Assembly: GCA_036850595.1 (NCBI GenBank)
Contig: CM072160.1
Coordinates: 434,001-498,000 of the forward strand
DNA: 64,000 nt
Reading direction: 5' to 3'
From: Rhyacichthys aspro
Lineage: Eukaryota; Chordata; Actinopteri; Gobiiformes; Rhyacichthyidae
Made by a program: the position numbers and the translations under genes. The notes beneath the pieces are model-generated. The model saw only the letters and a program-made list of their open reading frames with translations, did not search any database and had not been told where the DNA came from. How positions within the stretch are numbered: the first letter of the stretch is position 1; every line of letters begins with the position of its first letter. Below are positions 32,569-43,805 of the stretch, piece after piece.

Positions 32569-33889
32569 GGTCTAAATCAGGTCTAAACCAGGACTAAACC
32601 AGGTCTAAACCAGGACTAAACCAGGTCTAAACCAGGTCTAAACCAGGTCTAAACCAGGACTAAACCAGGACTAAACCAGGTCTAAACCAGGACTAAACCA
32701 GGTCTAAACCAGGTTTGAACCAGGTCTAAACCAGGTCTAAACCAGGACTAAACCAGGTCTAAACCAGGACTAAACCAGTACTAAACCAGGTCTAAACCAG
32801 GTTTGAACCAGGTCTAAACCAGGACTAAACCAGGACTAAACCAGGTCTAAACCAGGTTTGAACCATGTCTAAACCAGGTCTAAACCAGGACTAAAACAGG
32901 TCTAAACCAGGACTAAACCAGGACTAAACCAGGTCTAAACCAGGACTAAACCAGGTCTAAACCAGGTTTGAACCAGGTCTAAACCAGGTCTAAACCAGGA
33001 CTAAACCAGGTCTAAACCAGGACTAAACCAGGTCTAAACCAGGACTAAACCAGGTCTAAACCAGGTCTAAACCAGGTCTAAACCAGGTCTAAACCAGGTC
33101 TAAACCAGGACTAAACCAGGTCTAAACCAGGTCTAAACCAGGACTAAACCAGGTCTAAACCAGGACTAAACCAGGTCTAAACCAGGTCTAAACCAGGTCT
33201 AAACCAGGTCTAAACCAGGTCTAAACCAGGACTAAACCAGGTCTAAACCAGGTCTAAACCAGTACTAAACCAGGTCTAAACCAGGACTAAACCAGGACTA
33301 AACCAGGTCTAAACCAGGTCTAAACCAGGACTAAACCAGGTCTAAACCAGGACTAAACCAGGACTAAACCAGGACTAAACCAGGTCTAAACCAGGACTAA
33401 ACCAGGACTAAACCAGGTCTAAACCAGGTCTAAACCAGGACTAAACCAGGACTAAACCAGGTCTAAACCAGGTCTAAACCAGGACTAAACCAGGACTAAA
33501 CCAGGTCTAAACCAGGTCTAAACCAGGACTAAAACAGGTCTAAACCAGGTCTAAACCAGGTTTGAACCAGGTCTAAAACAGGTCTAAACCAGGTCTAAAC
33601 CAGTACTGAACTAGGTCTAAACCAGGTTTGAACCAGGTCTAAACCAGGTCTAAACCAGGTCTAAACCAGGTCTAAACCAGGTCTAAACCAGTACTGAACC
33701 AGGTCTAAACCAGGACTAAACCAGGACTAAACCAGGACTAAACCAGGTCTAAACCAGGTTTGAACCAGGTCTAAACCAGGACTAAACCAGGTTTGAACCA
33801 GGTCTAAACCAGGACTAAACCAGGTTTGAACCAGGTCTAAACCAGGTCTAAACCAGGACTAAACCCAGGACTAAACCAGACTAAACCCA
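32569..33889. repeat. 11-bp minisatellite (AAACCAGGTCT), copy 2, ~120 units
   Basis: Counterpart of 10453-11620, about 150 bp longer and with fewer GTACTGAACC variants. The right junction to the TATA block is identical. Confidence 0.97.
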
Positions 33890-33924
33890 AACAGCAGTAA
33901 ATTAGTTTGAAATGATCCAGACAC

Positions 33925-34270
33925 ATCTATTTATCAAAATTCTGAACAAAGAACCATGAGGTAAACTCAATATTTGGTTTGAATAATTTGATAAAGTAAA
34001 AACATGAGCTTCAGTTAACTTAGAGCTTTGATAAAAATACTGCTCATTCTTTTGTCTGGTTCACTTCATGAGAGAATTAAAGCCAAAGAAGAGTTTTACA
34101 GTGAGTCCATATGAATCATTCAGACAAATCCAGTCTAACGGAGCAGTAAGAGGCTGGAGTCAGAGGCGTTCAAATGAAACATGGCCTCTTTATATCCACA
34201 AATACATCTTTGACTTGATCCCAACAGAGACATGCACTTCTGCCTTCAGCCAAAAAAAAAAGTTTGAAAA
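33925..34270 (-). promoter_or_regulatory. Recurrent block with TATA box (3 of 6)
   Basis: Duplicate of 11655-12000; TATA box at 34194-34188 in OR orientation, upstream of OR 30197 with the arrays between. Confidence 0.5.
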
Positions 34271-35317
34271 TAGACAGTAAATATATCTTAGACATAAATG
34301 TTCATGGATCTCTTTAATGTAGAACATACATTAAACAAAAATCAAAAGAAATCTGCTTTTAATGAAACTCTTATTTTAAGAATAAGCATTTTCAGCGTTT
34401 TTGAGTCGTGTAAAAATATCTTGAATGAGTTGAAAAAAGTCCAACAACAAGATTAAATCTGTATAATTATAATATCTTTGACAAGTTAAACTCATTTCAA
34501 ATGAAAATAATAAGTTGGAATCGTGTTTCCAGATTTATAGAGAATTTTGAAAAACACTGACATTTGTCTAAAACAAAGAGACAATGCTGACAAATCTGAG
34601 AAAAACTCTTTTCTGATCCAAGAACTGAGCCAAAGTAAAGAAAAAAGAAATGGAACTTAGTTCGAGTATTCACGTTTTCTCTTCAAACATTTATTTCAAT
34701 AAGGTTTTATGTTTCTCAAAGGATCAAACATTACTCTCATCATTTCACTTTTAGAGCCTTTTCAAAGACACTCGGCTCCGTTCACACTGGAACAGTTCTG
34801 GATCTGAGAAAACAATTGAAAATCACTCAAAAAATAAAACAGATCACTTTACTTTGTTTATTAAAAACAGTATTTTTCATTTGTATTTTAAAGTCTGTTT
34901 TGTGGAACAGAAAAAGAAAATGAATGAAAAAAGGAAGGTAAAACATTTTTGTCACATTTGTGACTCTTTTTGGTGTTTGTAATTATTGCTAAAGGTAAAT
35001 GTTTCTATCTATATTCATTTGATGATAAGATATGATTAGTGTATTTAAAATGGAAGAATACAGTTTCATTAAACTCTGATCACACACGAGTTAAAAAGTT
35101 ACGTCATGGCCTTGATGTAAAAGGGCTTTAAATACAGACAATTAAGAACAGACAGACACAGAACATGACCCTGAAGATTAAAAAACATTTATTTGTGTCA
35201 AAAATACACATAATAACAGTGGTTATCTCTGTCATTGAAGTAAATCAGGCTTTTCAAATACACACCTCTACTTTTTCTCAAACAGCAGGTGATTACAGTG
35301 GAATAAGACTCAGAGCC
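34271..35317. other. AT-rich spacer (copy 2)
   Basis: Duplicate of 12001-13050 containing the 3' flank of OR 35318. No gene. Confidence 0.5.
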
Positions 35318-36247
35318 TCACTTTTTCGACGCCAGCAGCAGGTTTCTACACATCACTCTGACTTTCCTCAGTTTGAGTCCGTACATTAAAGGGTTGAACA
35401 GCGGCTGCACCATCAGAAAATACAGAGACAGGAGAATTCGGATCATACTGTGAACGTTCGTCATGTCGAACCTGCTCTGAACGATTTCAAAGACCATCCC
35501 AAAAGATAAATTAACGACGGAAGCGATGTGAGGGGTGCAGGTGCTGACGGCCTTCTGCCTCGACTGTTTGGAGCCGTGAAAACACACTCTCAGGATTCGC
35601 ACATACGTGTACAAGATTAAAGCCAACGGGAAACACACGGTGACCATCAGATTAAACAGACCATAAATGTTACTGACAGTCGTGTCGTCGCAGGAAAGTT
35701 TGACGATGAAGTAGTTATCGCAGTAGACTTTGGGAATGACGTTCCCACAGAGTCGCAAAGACGCCGCCAAAAACTGAGCTGTGCCGATGCCGTAAAGAGG
35801 GTAGACCCAGGCCACGGCGACGAGAGCCAGGACCCTCCGAGAGTTCATCCGACTGTTGTACTGCAGCGGGAAACAGATGGCCACGTATCGGTCGTACGAC
35901 ATGACGGCCAGGTTCAGAATCTCCACCGAAGCATAAGTGTAGATGAAGAAAATCTGTACGAAGCAGAAAGAATAGGACAAATCGTGGTCGTCTTTAAGGA
36001 TTTGGTGCAAAAGAAACGGGAATAAAGCAGTGCTTCCGTAGAGTTCATTCATGAATAAACTACAGAGAAAAAAGTACATTGGTTCGTGTAGAGTTCTGTT
36101 CAAACAGATGACGACGATGAGAAGCAGGTTGGACAGCACTATCAGAGCATACACAGACATTATGAGGAGAAAATACAGCCATCTCAAAGGCCCAGTGTCA
36201 AAGTAGGCTCCCAGAGTGAAATATGAAACCTGACTGGAGTTTCTCAT
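35318..36247 (-). CDS. Olfactory receptor, intact (309 aa)
   Basis: MRNSSQ start; an ATG at 36250 is immediately upstream in frame (MMRNSS) and another at 36277. TM2 reads PMYFFLCSLFMNELYG; TM3 has MSYDRYVAIC; loop 2 has KVYCDNY and KLSC; TM6 has KAVSTCTPH (V for L); TM7 has NPLMYG; the tail ends ASKK. The first ~55 codons are the shared homogenised sequence, with divergence beginning at PMYFF, earlier than in most paralogues. Intact partner of pseudogene 13051. The leader and the TATA block lie directly upstream (36278-36710). Confidence 0.95.
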   Translation of the reverse strand: MRNSSQVSYFTLGAYFDTGPLRWLYFLLIMSVYALIVLSNLLLIVVICLNRTLHEPMYFFLCSLFMNELYGSTALFPFLLHQILKDDHDLSYSFCFVQIFFIYTYASVEILNLAVMSYDRYVAICFPLQYNSRMNSRRVLALVAVAWVYPLYGIGTAQFLAASLRLCGNVIPKVYCDNYFIVKLSCDDTTVSNIYGLFNLMVTVCFPLALILYTYVRILRVCFHGSKQSRQKAVSTCTPHIASVVNLSFGMVFEIVQSRFDMTNVHSMIRILLSLYFLMVQPLFNPLMYGLKLRKVRVMCRNLLLASKK

Positions 36248-36362
36248 CATCCTCCTTTGGGTTTGGAAACTGGACATGAGTCTGTTCAAAGCATTTTACT
36301 CTCACTCACTCACTTCTATAAAGCACTGTCAATCCTATTTAAAATCACTACAAAGAATAAGA
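36248..36362 (-). promoter_or_regulatory. Conserved OR-proximal leader (copy 2)
   Basis: Same leader as 13979-14093: GTGAGT tandem, TTTATAGAAG, GATTTTAAATA and a pyrimidine tract ending TTTGTAG. Confidence 0.4.
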
Positions 36363-36710
36363 ACAACAGTGACATCTATTTATCAAAATTCTGAACAAAG
36401 AACCATGAGGTAAACTCAATATTTGGTTTGAATAATTTGATAAAGTAAAAACATGAGCTTCAGTTAACTTAGAGCTTTGATAAAATACTGCTCATTCTTT
36501 TGTCTGGTTCACTTCATGAGAGAATTAAAGCCAAAGAAGAGTTTTACAGTGAGTCCATATGAATCATTCAGACAAATCCAGTCTAACGGAGCAGTAAGAG
36601 GCTGGAGTCAGAGGCGTTCAAATGAAACATGGCCTCTTTATATCCACAAATACATCTTTGACTTGATCCCAACAGAGACATGCACTTCTGCCTTCAGCCA
36701 CTAGGGATAA
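36363..36710 (-). promoter_or_regulatory. Recurrent block with TATA box (4 of 6)
   Basis: Duplicate of 14094-14440; TATA box at 36642-36636, about 360 bp upstream of the OR ATG at 36277. One A fewer than copy 1 near 36480. Confidence 0.5.
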
Positions 36711-39083
36711 AAGGAACTCCAACACTTGTCTTTTATTTGTGTATTAATGGTCTTTTAAACCAGAACTCCAGACTAGGTCTGACTAAGACTAGAAGAGAGT
36801 TCAGTTCAGTTCAAACAGGTTTTTTTCTGTACAACACAGGCTCTAGACTTTCTCTAAACCTTAAGTTTTGAATAAATGTTCATTTTCAGTTTGTACAAAA
36901 CTGTTTAAACTAATGATGTCCCACGACAACATCAACATTTAGCTTTAGCTTTGTCTGAAACAACAAGTTACTGAGCCAGGACTGAAGAAAAAAACGTTTT
37001 AAAAACAAGCTTTATTAATAGAAAAAGAGGTCCGTTCCAGACAGGGACAAGAGACAAAACCCTAATCTTTATGCTTCAATTTAACTTCATCTGATCCATC
37101 TTCTTTTTCTGCTTTAATTTTTGTTTTGTGAAGCACTTGAGACAAATGTGGGTTAGGAAACATTACCAAGACATTTTTATTTAGTTTATTTTGACAAGAA
37201 AACTCATTGTACAACAGAATAAAATGTGTTTTGGCCAAATCCATTAATCTCAGTCAAAATTCAGTCAAACTTTGGATAAATATTAATAATAAATTCAATC
37301 GCAGCAATAGAGAGATATTTTAGTGATTAATGTGGTTTATATTTTCTTGTTAAAGCCAAAGAAAAGAATGTTTTAAAAATAGACAAAAAAAAAATGTCTT
37401 GGATATAAATGGGTCATCATGGATCTGTTTAAAGTAAAATATAAAATACACACAAATCCAAAGAGAATTAATTTAACTCTTATTTTATGAATAAACATTT
37501 TCATTGTTTAAAATAAAGATCATTCTTGAGTCGTGTAAAAATATCTCTGGTGAGTTAGCTTCTTATTGAAAAAAAAATAAAATGTATGAATTAGAATAAT
37601 AAGGATCAAATCAGACAGTGAGTAATTAAAATAACCTTGACAAGTTCAGCATATTTCAAACTAAAAGATACATTTTGTTGGAATTGTGTGAAATCTTTAG
37701 ATTCAAATCTTTAGATTACAGGAGAATATATCATCTAATTATTTATTTACACAAAGACAAACAAATATATAAATAAATAATTAATTTCAGAAAAAGATCA
37801 CGTTTGGAAAGAGTCCGATTTTCTCGTCTCATTTAAGCATTAATAAAACACAGGTTCAATTCAAAAAGACTTTTACAGCGTTGCTCAAAGGCTTTGGCTC
37901 ATTTTATGAAACAGTTCAATATTTCTCAAAACTAAAAGTGCATTTGTCAGAAAAGTTCAGTGGTTTATTAAAACTCTTTTAAAACTCTATTATTCACTTA
38001 AAACATTAACGTTTCAAAATCATTTTTTTCTCGGTTTGAGCTTCACTGAAACACACAAGACATTTCTTTGTTGGAATCACAAATTATGTTTAAAATCATC
38101 AAAAATCACATTTAGGAGAAAAGTCTAATTGAAAAGCAGAATAATTTTATCCAAAACTGACGAGGCCTCAGACTTGGCTCAGACTCAACTGAACAACATG
38201 GGTTTGTCCTTTTTTATGTTTTCACTGAAAATATTTCTAGATATGAGTAAAAATATATAAAACTACATATTTCTCAAGTTGATTAAAGTATGAAACCTTT
38301 TGCTGCTGAGGCTCACACAAGTGATTTTTACAGATTTGGACAGAATAGTTCTCACTTTAAAAAAAAAAAAAAAACACTGACATTTGTCTGAAACAAAGAG
38401 ACACAGTCATGTTGATCTTTTCTGATCCAAGAACTGAGTCGAAGAAGAGAAACTGAAATGAAACTTAGATCGAGTCAAGTTTTCTCTTCAAACAATTATT
38501 CCAAAAGGGTTCTGTGTTTCTGAAAAGATTCAACACGTCTCACATCATTTCACTCAGATTTTAGAGCCTTTTCAAAGACTTCACTCACTCCGTTCACACT
38601 GGAACAGATTCTGGACAGAAATCAATTAGAAATTCAACAGATCACTTTAGTTTTACAGTTTTCACATGAATCAAAGAGGAAGGGACAGGACTGTTTTCTA
38701 ACTTAGATTTGTCTTTGTTTATTAAAACCAGTATTTGTCATTTGTATTTCAAATCCATAAAAAAGCCTTTTTTTTCTTTGCATCAGTTTGTTGCTGTAAT
38801 GTGAACACACACAGCTGCACTTTACACTGAAGGCTTGCTGTAAAAATAAAGTACATTTACTGTATTTTCATTATTTTAATGAAAACACCTTCAGGTAGAT
38901 GAAATATTGTTTTTCTTTTACTGGTCGAGGGTTCTGTTAATTTTGATGCAAATATTGAATTGTTTTGTTCATGAAAAAGCATTTAGCAAAGCATTTTTCA
39001 TTTTGGAGACGTTGGAGAAAAACTGTAGGAAGAATAATAATAATAATAAAGCACAGGTTAATTTCAGGACATTTAAGACTCTT
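36711..39083. other. AT-rich gene-free spacer (copy 2)
   Basis: Duplicate of 14441-16813, differing mainly in homopolymer length. No gene. Confidence 0.5.
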
Positions 39084-40013
39084 TTACCTGAACAGATTCT
39101 TACAGCTGCTTCTGATTTGGGACACGTTGAGTCCGTACATGATCGGGTTTATAATCGGAGGACACGAGAGCCAATACAACGACAGCCCAATTCTCACTAG
39201 ATTTGGCACAAAACTCATGTCGAACCTGCTCTGGAGCACCTCGAAGCACACTCCGAACGTGAAATTAACCAGAGCCGTGAAGTGAGGGAGGCACGTGCTG
39301 ACGGCCTTCTGCTTCATCTGCTTCGCCTGCTTCGTCTCTTTGGAAAAACACACTCTCAGAATCTGCACGTAAGTGAAAAAAATGAAGCCTAACGGGCCGA
39401 AAACTGCGATAACGGTGGCTATTATTCCGTAAATGTTATTAACTCTCGTGTCAGAACAGGCCAGTTTAACAATAAAGTAGTTATCGCAGTAGACTTTAGG
39501 GATGACGTTACCGCAGAGCTTTAACGGAGCAGACAGAGTGATGGGGATAATGTTGATGACAATGGGACAGGACCAGGACACGGAGATGAGAAGCAGGACT
39601 TTCTGGGAGTTCATCCGAGCGCTGTACTGCAGAGGGAAGCAGATGGCCAGGTACCGGTCGTACGACATCACGGCTAAAAGGTAAAACTCAATCGTGGCGT
39701 AGGAGTAAAGGCAAAAGATCTGGAGGAAACAGAGCGAATGGGGAACAATGTGGACGTCTGTGAGGATATGGAGCAGAAGCATCGGGAACAAACTGGTGCT
39801 GCCGTAAATATCGTTCAGGAACAAACTACAGAGAAATATATACATGGGTTCGTGCAGAGTTCGGTTCAAACAGATGACGACGATGAGGAAAATGTTAGCA
39901 CAGAGGATGAGGACGTACGAAGAGGCGATGAGGAGGAAGAAGAGGTACTTGAGCTGAGAGGTGTTGAAGTAGGCGCTCAGGATGAAGTAGGAGATGTGAG
40001 TGTGGTTCGACAT
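39084..40013 (-). CDS. Olfactory receptor, intact (309 aa)
   Basis: MSNHTHISYF start. PMY at 56-58, NDIYG with Y70 retained, MSYDRYLAIC, CGNVIPKVYCDNY in loop 2, KAVSTCLPH and NPIMYG. Intracellular loop 3 has the same Lys/Gln-rich insert as 16814 (KETKQAKQMKQ, one T-to-M change). All family-conserved positions are normal, so this is the reference for judging the altered copy 16814. A further in-frame ATG at 40121 lies in the 18-bp repeat and is not favoured because MSNHTH gives the family-typical length. Confidence 0.95.
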   Translation of the reverse strand: MSNHTHISYFILSAYFNTSQLKYLFFLLIASSYVLILCANIFLIVVICLNRTLHEPMYIFLCSLFLNDIYGSTSLFPMLLLHILTDVHIVPHSLCFLQIFCLYSYATIEFYLLAVMSYDRYLAICFPLQYSARMNSQKVLLLISVSWSCPIVINIIPITLSAPLKLCGNVIPKVYCDNYFIVKLACSDTRVNNIYGIIATVIAVFGPLGFIFFTYVQILRVCFSKETKQAKQMKQKAVSTCLPHFTALVNFTFGVCFEVLQSRFDMSFVPNLVRIGLSLYWLSCPPIINPIMYGLNVSQIRSSCKNLFR

Positions 40014-40081
40014 GTTCCACGTCCCACAGAAAACTCGGGAAAGGTCCGGCTCACTCACACTTATCCTGAGTTTACAGCACG

Positions 40082-40136
40082 ACGTCGCTCTGAGGGACGG
40101 CGTCGCTCTGAGGGACGACATCGCTCTGAGGGACGG
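40082..40136. repeat. 18-bp minisatellite (copy 2)
   Basis: Three units of GTCGCTCTGAGGGACGGC against four in copy 1. Confidence 0.9.
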
Positions 40137-40582
40137 GCCAATCAGCAGTGAGCAGGACTCAGGGGCCCCTTCAGGGACTCAGGGGCTGCTCTCAGAGAAA
40201 ACAGAGGACATGTTTACAGTTTGTCGATTTAGAAAAACAGAAAAATCTGAATTAGTTCATAATTAAAAACCCACAACAGTCAGTTTTTCAAATACAGCAG
40301 AAACCTATTCATCTAAATCTGTTAGTCCTATTGATGCTGTGGACAAACCAGGTCTGTGTTCTGGATCCGGTTCACCTTTGGGCAGTGGGCCTCACAGAAA
40401 CCTCACAGAAACCTCACAGAAACCGCGATTTGGTCTTGGTCTTGATCTGGTCCTGATCTTGGTCTTATTTTGGTCGGGTCGTGGTCCAGATGTTGGTCTA
40501 GTCCTGGTCTTGGTCCAGGTCTTGACCTTGGTGTGGTCTCGACTGGATCTGGTCTTGTCCTGGATCTAGTTCTAGCTGAAGT
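40137..40582. other. Upstream flank of OR 39084
   Basis: Duplicate of 17885-18320 with one extra ACCTCACAGAA unit near 40400. No gene. Confidence 0.5.
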
Positions 40583-40675
40583 AAAAGTCATTGTCAAGAG
40601 TGGGATTTGAACACACAACCTATGGACAATGGGACTGTTGCATTATTGATTGAGCTAAAGCCAATATACTGGTCC
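40583..40675 (-). mobile_element. tRNA-derived SINE head (copy 2)
   Basis: Same A-box/B-box arrangement as 18320-18412. Confidence 0.55.
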
Positions 40676-40697
40676 CTTCATTAATGCCTGTGTTAAA

Positions 40698-40757
40698 ATT
40701 ATATATATATAAATATATATATAAATATATATATAAATATTTATATATATATATTTA

Positions 40758-40813
<56 letters not shown>
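40698..40813. repeat. AT microsatellite (copy 2)
   Basis: TATATA runs equivalent to 18437-18553. Confidence 0.95.
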
Positions 40814-40822
<9 letters not shown>

Positions 40823-41671
40823 TGTGTGTGTATATTTGTTTGTTCTCTTTATGTCATATTAAATCCACTTAGTTGAGTGGCTCCAGTGTTGTTTATTATG
40901 GTAGAGTTTTTATCCAGTTATATTTCAGCTTGTGTTGAGACCTTCAGAATCAACAGAGCAGGCCCCGGTCCACTGTAAGTGAACGGACACAGTCAGTGTC
41001 AATAACCAATCAGATCTGGATTCTACAGACCAAGTCCAGCTAGAAGGTCTTACGTTGACCTGGACGTGTACGTGTCCTGTGATTGGTGGAGCTGACGCTG
41101 TAATGGACTGTATATATGTTACCATGACAACAGGAAGTGCAACTCTGCTACGGGATTTCCTTTTGGTTAATTTTGGTAAATAATTGCATCATTACATAGT
41201 AGTGTGTAACATGGCTTTATAGCTTAAAGTGTTTATTTTATTGGTAAAATGACCTGTGCTTAATAAGAAATTATACTTTTTATGAGTCACGTGATCTCGC
41301 GAACCGGAAGTCTATTTGAGCAGTAGCGGGAGATAAAAGACACGAGAGAAGTCAGAGAAATACGAAAAACAGTGATAAAGACTCAAATATCTGCCTAAGA
41401 AATCATTCTACTACTGGTCAAACAGGCGCACACGGTAAAGTTTATTTGTAACGCAGTTATAGTTACAATGGAAACGTGTGATTTATGTGAGTTTGAAACA
41501 TCGTATTTGTCTTTATTTTAGTTTTCACGGTGTCCCACAGTGTACTAAGGTGTTAGCAGCGGCTAGCTAGCCTGTACCAGCAGGAAAAGGGTTTGTCCGT
41601 CATTTCCAGACGAGCAACTATGAGTGGTACGTCACTGAAGGCCCAAGCGTGAAATGCACGGCCCGCCACTG
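40814..41671. other. Unrecognised, probably repeat-derived DNA (copy 2)
   Basis: Equivalent of 18554-19358 but apparently more intact (for example ACCAATCAGATCTGGATTC against ACCAACAGATCTGATTC). Carries the E-box/TCTCGCGA/ETS triple at 41287-41311. Ends in a hAT-like CAGTGGCGGG terminus (reverse strand). No ORF of note. Confidence 0.4.
41287..41311. promoter_or_regulatory. Composite promoter-like element (copy 2)
   Basis: TCACGTGA, TCTCGCGA and ACCGGAAGT directly abutting, as at 18995-19019. Preserved although the surrounding DNA differs between copies. Confidence 0.45.
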
Positions 41672-41753
41672 ATATATATATATATCTATATCTATAGATA
41701 TATAGATATATATAGATATAGATATCTATATATCTATATCTATATATATATAG
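41672..41753. repeat. Palindromic AT microsatellite (copy 2)
   Basis: Same as 19359-19440. It marks the point where the inverted copy of the 12130-11621 region begins. Confidence 0.9.
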
Positions 41754-41878
41754 ATAAAACGCTGAAAATGCTTATTCTTAAAATAAGAGTTTCATTAAAA
41801 GCAGATTTCTCTTTTGATTTTTGTTTAATGTATGTTCTACATTAAAGAGATCCATGAACATTTATGTCTAAGATATAT

Positions 41879-42240
41879 TTACTGTCTATTTTCAAACTTT
41901 TTTTTTTGGCTGAAGGCAGAAGTGCATGTCTCTGTTGGGATCAAGTCAAAGATGTATTTGTGGATATAAAGAGGCCATGTTTCATTTGAACGCCTCTGAC
42001 TCCAGCCTCTTACTGCTCCGTTAGACTGGATTTGTCTGAATGATTCATATGGACTCACTGTAAAACTCTTCTTTGGCTTTAATTCTCTCATGAAGTGAAC
42101 CAGACAAAAGAATGAGCAGTATTTTTATCAAAGCTCTAAGTTAACTGAAGCTCATGTTTTTACTTTATCAAATTATTCAAACCAAATATTGAGTTTACCT
42201 CATGGTTCTTTGTTCAGAATTTTGATAAATAGATGTGTCT
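41879..42240 (+). promoter_or_regulatory. Recurrent block with TATA box, inverted (5 of 6)
   Basis: Reverse complement of the 11655-12000 block, extending on both sides (41754-42270). TATA box at 41965-41971 reads toward OR 42849, 848 bp before its upstream ATG (42819). The order block, 11-bp array, leader, OR is complete here. Confidence 0.5.
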
Positions 42241-42270
42241 GGATCATTTCAAACTAATTTACTGCTGTTT

Positions 42271-42456
42271 GGGTTTAGTCTGGTTTAGTCCTGGGTTTAG
42301 TCCTGGTTTAGACCTGGTTCAAACCTGGTTTAGTCCTGGTTTAGACCTGGTTCAAACCTGGTTTAGACCTGGTTCAGACCTGGTTTAGACCTGGTTTAGT
42401 CCTGGTTTAGACCTGGTTTAGACCTGGTTTAGTCCTGGTTTAGTCCTGGTTTAGTT
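42271..42456. repeat. 11-bp minisatellite, inverted short array
   Basis: CTGGTTTAGTC and CTGGTTTAGAC units (reverse complement of the 10453 array), about 17 units, then degenerate relatives of the motif up to 42700. Confidence 0.95.
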
Positions 42457-42729
42457 CTTGGTTAAGTCTTTGTTAAAACACAGTTTAGTCGTGATTTGGT
42501 TCACTTTAGTTTTACATTCAGTGTGGATTAGGTTTTAATCTTGGTTTGGTCCCAGTTTATTTCAGGTTTTATCTCAGATTAAGTCACTTTAGTCCCACTT
42601 TTGTGGGTTCAGACCTTTTTGGTCCTGCTTTAATCCCTGGTTTAATCTAATTTGTTCTAAGTCTTGGTTTGGTCTTGTTTAGTTTGAGTTCAGTCCTGGT
42701 TTATGTCAAGTTCTAAATGTCATTGTTGT

Positions 42730-42848
42730 TCTTATTCTTTGTAGTGATTTTAAATAATATTGAGTTAAAGTTCTTTATAGAAGTGAGTGAGTGAGAGTAA
42801 AATGCTTTGAACAGACTCATGTCCAGTTTCCAAACCCAAAGGAGGACG
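42730..42848 (+). promoter_or_regulatory. Conserved OR-proximal leader
   Basis: Pyrimidine tract ending TTTGTAG, GATTTTAAATAATATTG, TTTATAGAAG, a GTGAGT tandem, then the shared AGTTTCCAAACCCAAAGG just before the ATG. Shared with 45617, 49994, 35318 and 13051. Confidence 0.4.
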
Positions 42849-43805
42849 ATGAGAAACTCCAGTCAGGTTTCATATTTCACTCTGGGAGCCTACTTTGACA
42901 CTGGGCCTTTGAGATGGCTGTATTTTCTCCTCATAATGTCTGTGTATGCTCTGATAGTGCTGTCCAACCTGCTTCTCATCGTCGTCATCTGTTTGAACAG
43001 AACTCTACACGAACCAATGTACATTTTTCTCTGTAGTTTATTCATTAATGAACTCTACGGAAGCACTGCTTTATTCCCGTTTCTTTTATTCCAAATCCTT
43101 CAAGACGTTCACACTGTTTCCTCTTCGCTCTGTTTTCTCCAAATATTCTGTCTGTATTCTTACGCCTCCGTTGAGTTCACGAACCTGGCTGTGATCTCGT
43201 TCGACCGATACGTGGCCATATGCTTCCCTCTGCAGTACAACACTCGCATGAACTTCAATAAAGTGGTGTTTCTTGTCGTTTTGATTTGGCTGCCTCCGTT
43301 TGTGGCTGTTTTAATCACAGCAGTCCTTACTCCCTCTTTAACATATTGTGGCAACTTCATCGATAAAGTTTACTGCGTTAACTACAGCATCATTAAACTG
43401 TCCTGCTTCGACACGACTGTAAATAACTTGATTGAACTTGTTGCTGTGACAGTCACTGTTATAATGCCTCTAAATGTCATCTTTTTCACGTATTTCCAGA
43501 TTCTCAGAGTGTGTTTTAATGGATCCAAACAGACTCGGCAGAAGGCTCTGAGCACTTGTACGCCTCACCTCTGTTCACTCGTAAACTTTGCTTTTGGAAT
43601 TTCGTTCGACGTTTTAGAAAACAGGTTTAACATGAGCTTTTTGCCCAAAACACTGCGTATTTTCACCTCGTTGTACTTCTTCACGTGTCAGCCGCTGTTT
43701 AACCCATTAATGTACGGACTCAAACTCAGCAAAATCAGAATCGAGTGTAAAAAAGTGCTGTTAGTGGCTTTGAATAAAAGTAATGAGATTGAGGTGAAGA
43801 GATGA
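42849..43805 (+). CDS. Olfactory receptor, intact (318 aa)
   Basis: MRNSSQ start (alternative ATG 42819). PMY at 56-58, C95, ISFDRYVAIC, KALSTCTPH at 232-240 and NPLMYG at 285-290, with a long charged tail (SNEIEVKR) past the usual end. Two odd substitutions: V177 replaces the Asp of the otherwise constant VYCDNY in loop 2, and I195 replaces Tyr of NLYEL. The TM4-TM5 region is closest to 45617 and 22362. An AATAAA at 43821 lies 15 bp past the stop. Full length with all core motifs, so probably functional, with an altered loop 2 that may affect ligand entry or folding. Confidence 0.95.
   Translation: MRNSSQVSYFTLGAYFDTGPLRWLYFLLIMSVYALIVLSNLLLIVVICLNRTLHEPMYIFLCSLFINELYGSTALFPFLLFQILQDVHTVSSSLCFLQIFCLYSYASVEFTNLAVISFDRYVAICFPLQYNTRMNFNKVVFLVVLIWLPPFVAVLITAVLTPSLTYCGNFIDKVYCVNYSIIKLSCFDTTVNNLIELVAVTVTVIMPLNVIFFTYFQILRVCFNGSKQTRQKALSTCTPHLCSLVNFAFGISFDVLENRFNMSFLPKTLRIFTSLYFFTCQPLFNPLMYGLKLSKIRIECKKVLLVALNKSNEIEVKR

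Larger units (their letters stand above)
25771..41803. repeat. Segmental duplication copy 2
   Basis: Collinear with 2258-19490. It carries the same order: VNTR, OR 27808, OR 30197, OR 35318, OR 39084, with all four ORs intact. It contains small insertions absent from copy 1 (14 bp at about 29771, 2 bp at about 29286) and different tandem-array lengths. Beyond 41803 it continues into an inverted copy of the 12100-11621 block, where copy 1 is interrupted by the gap. Confidence 0.95.
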
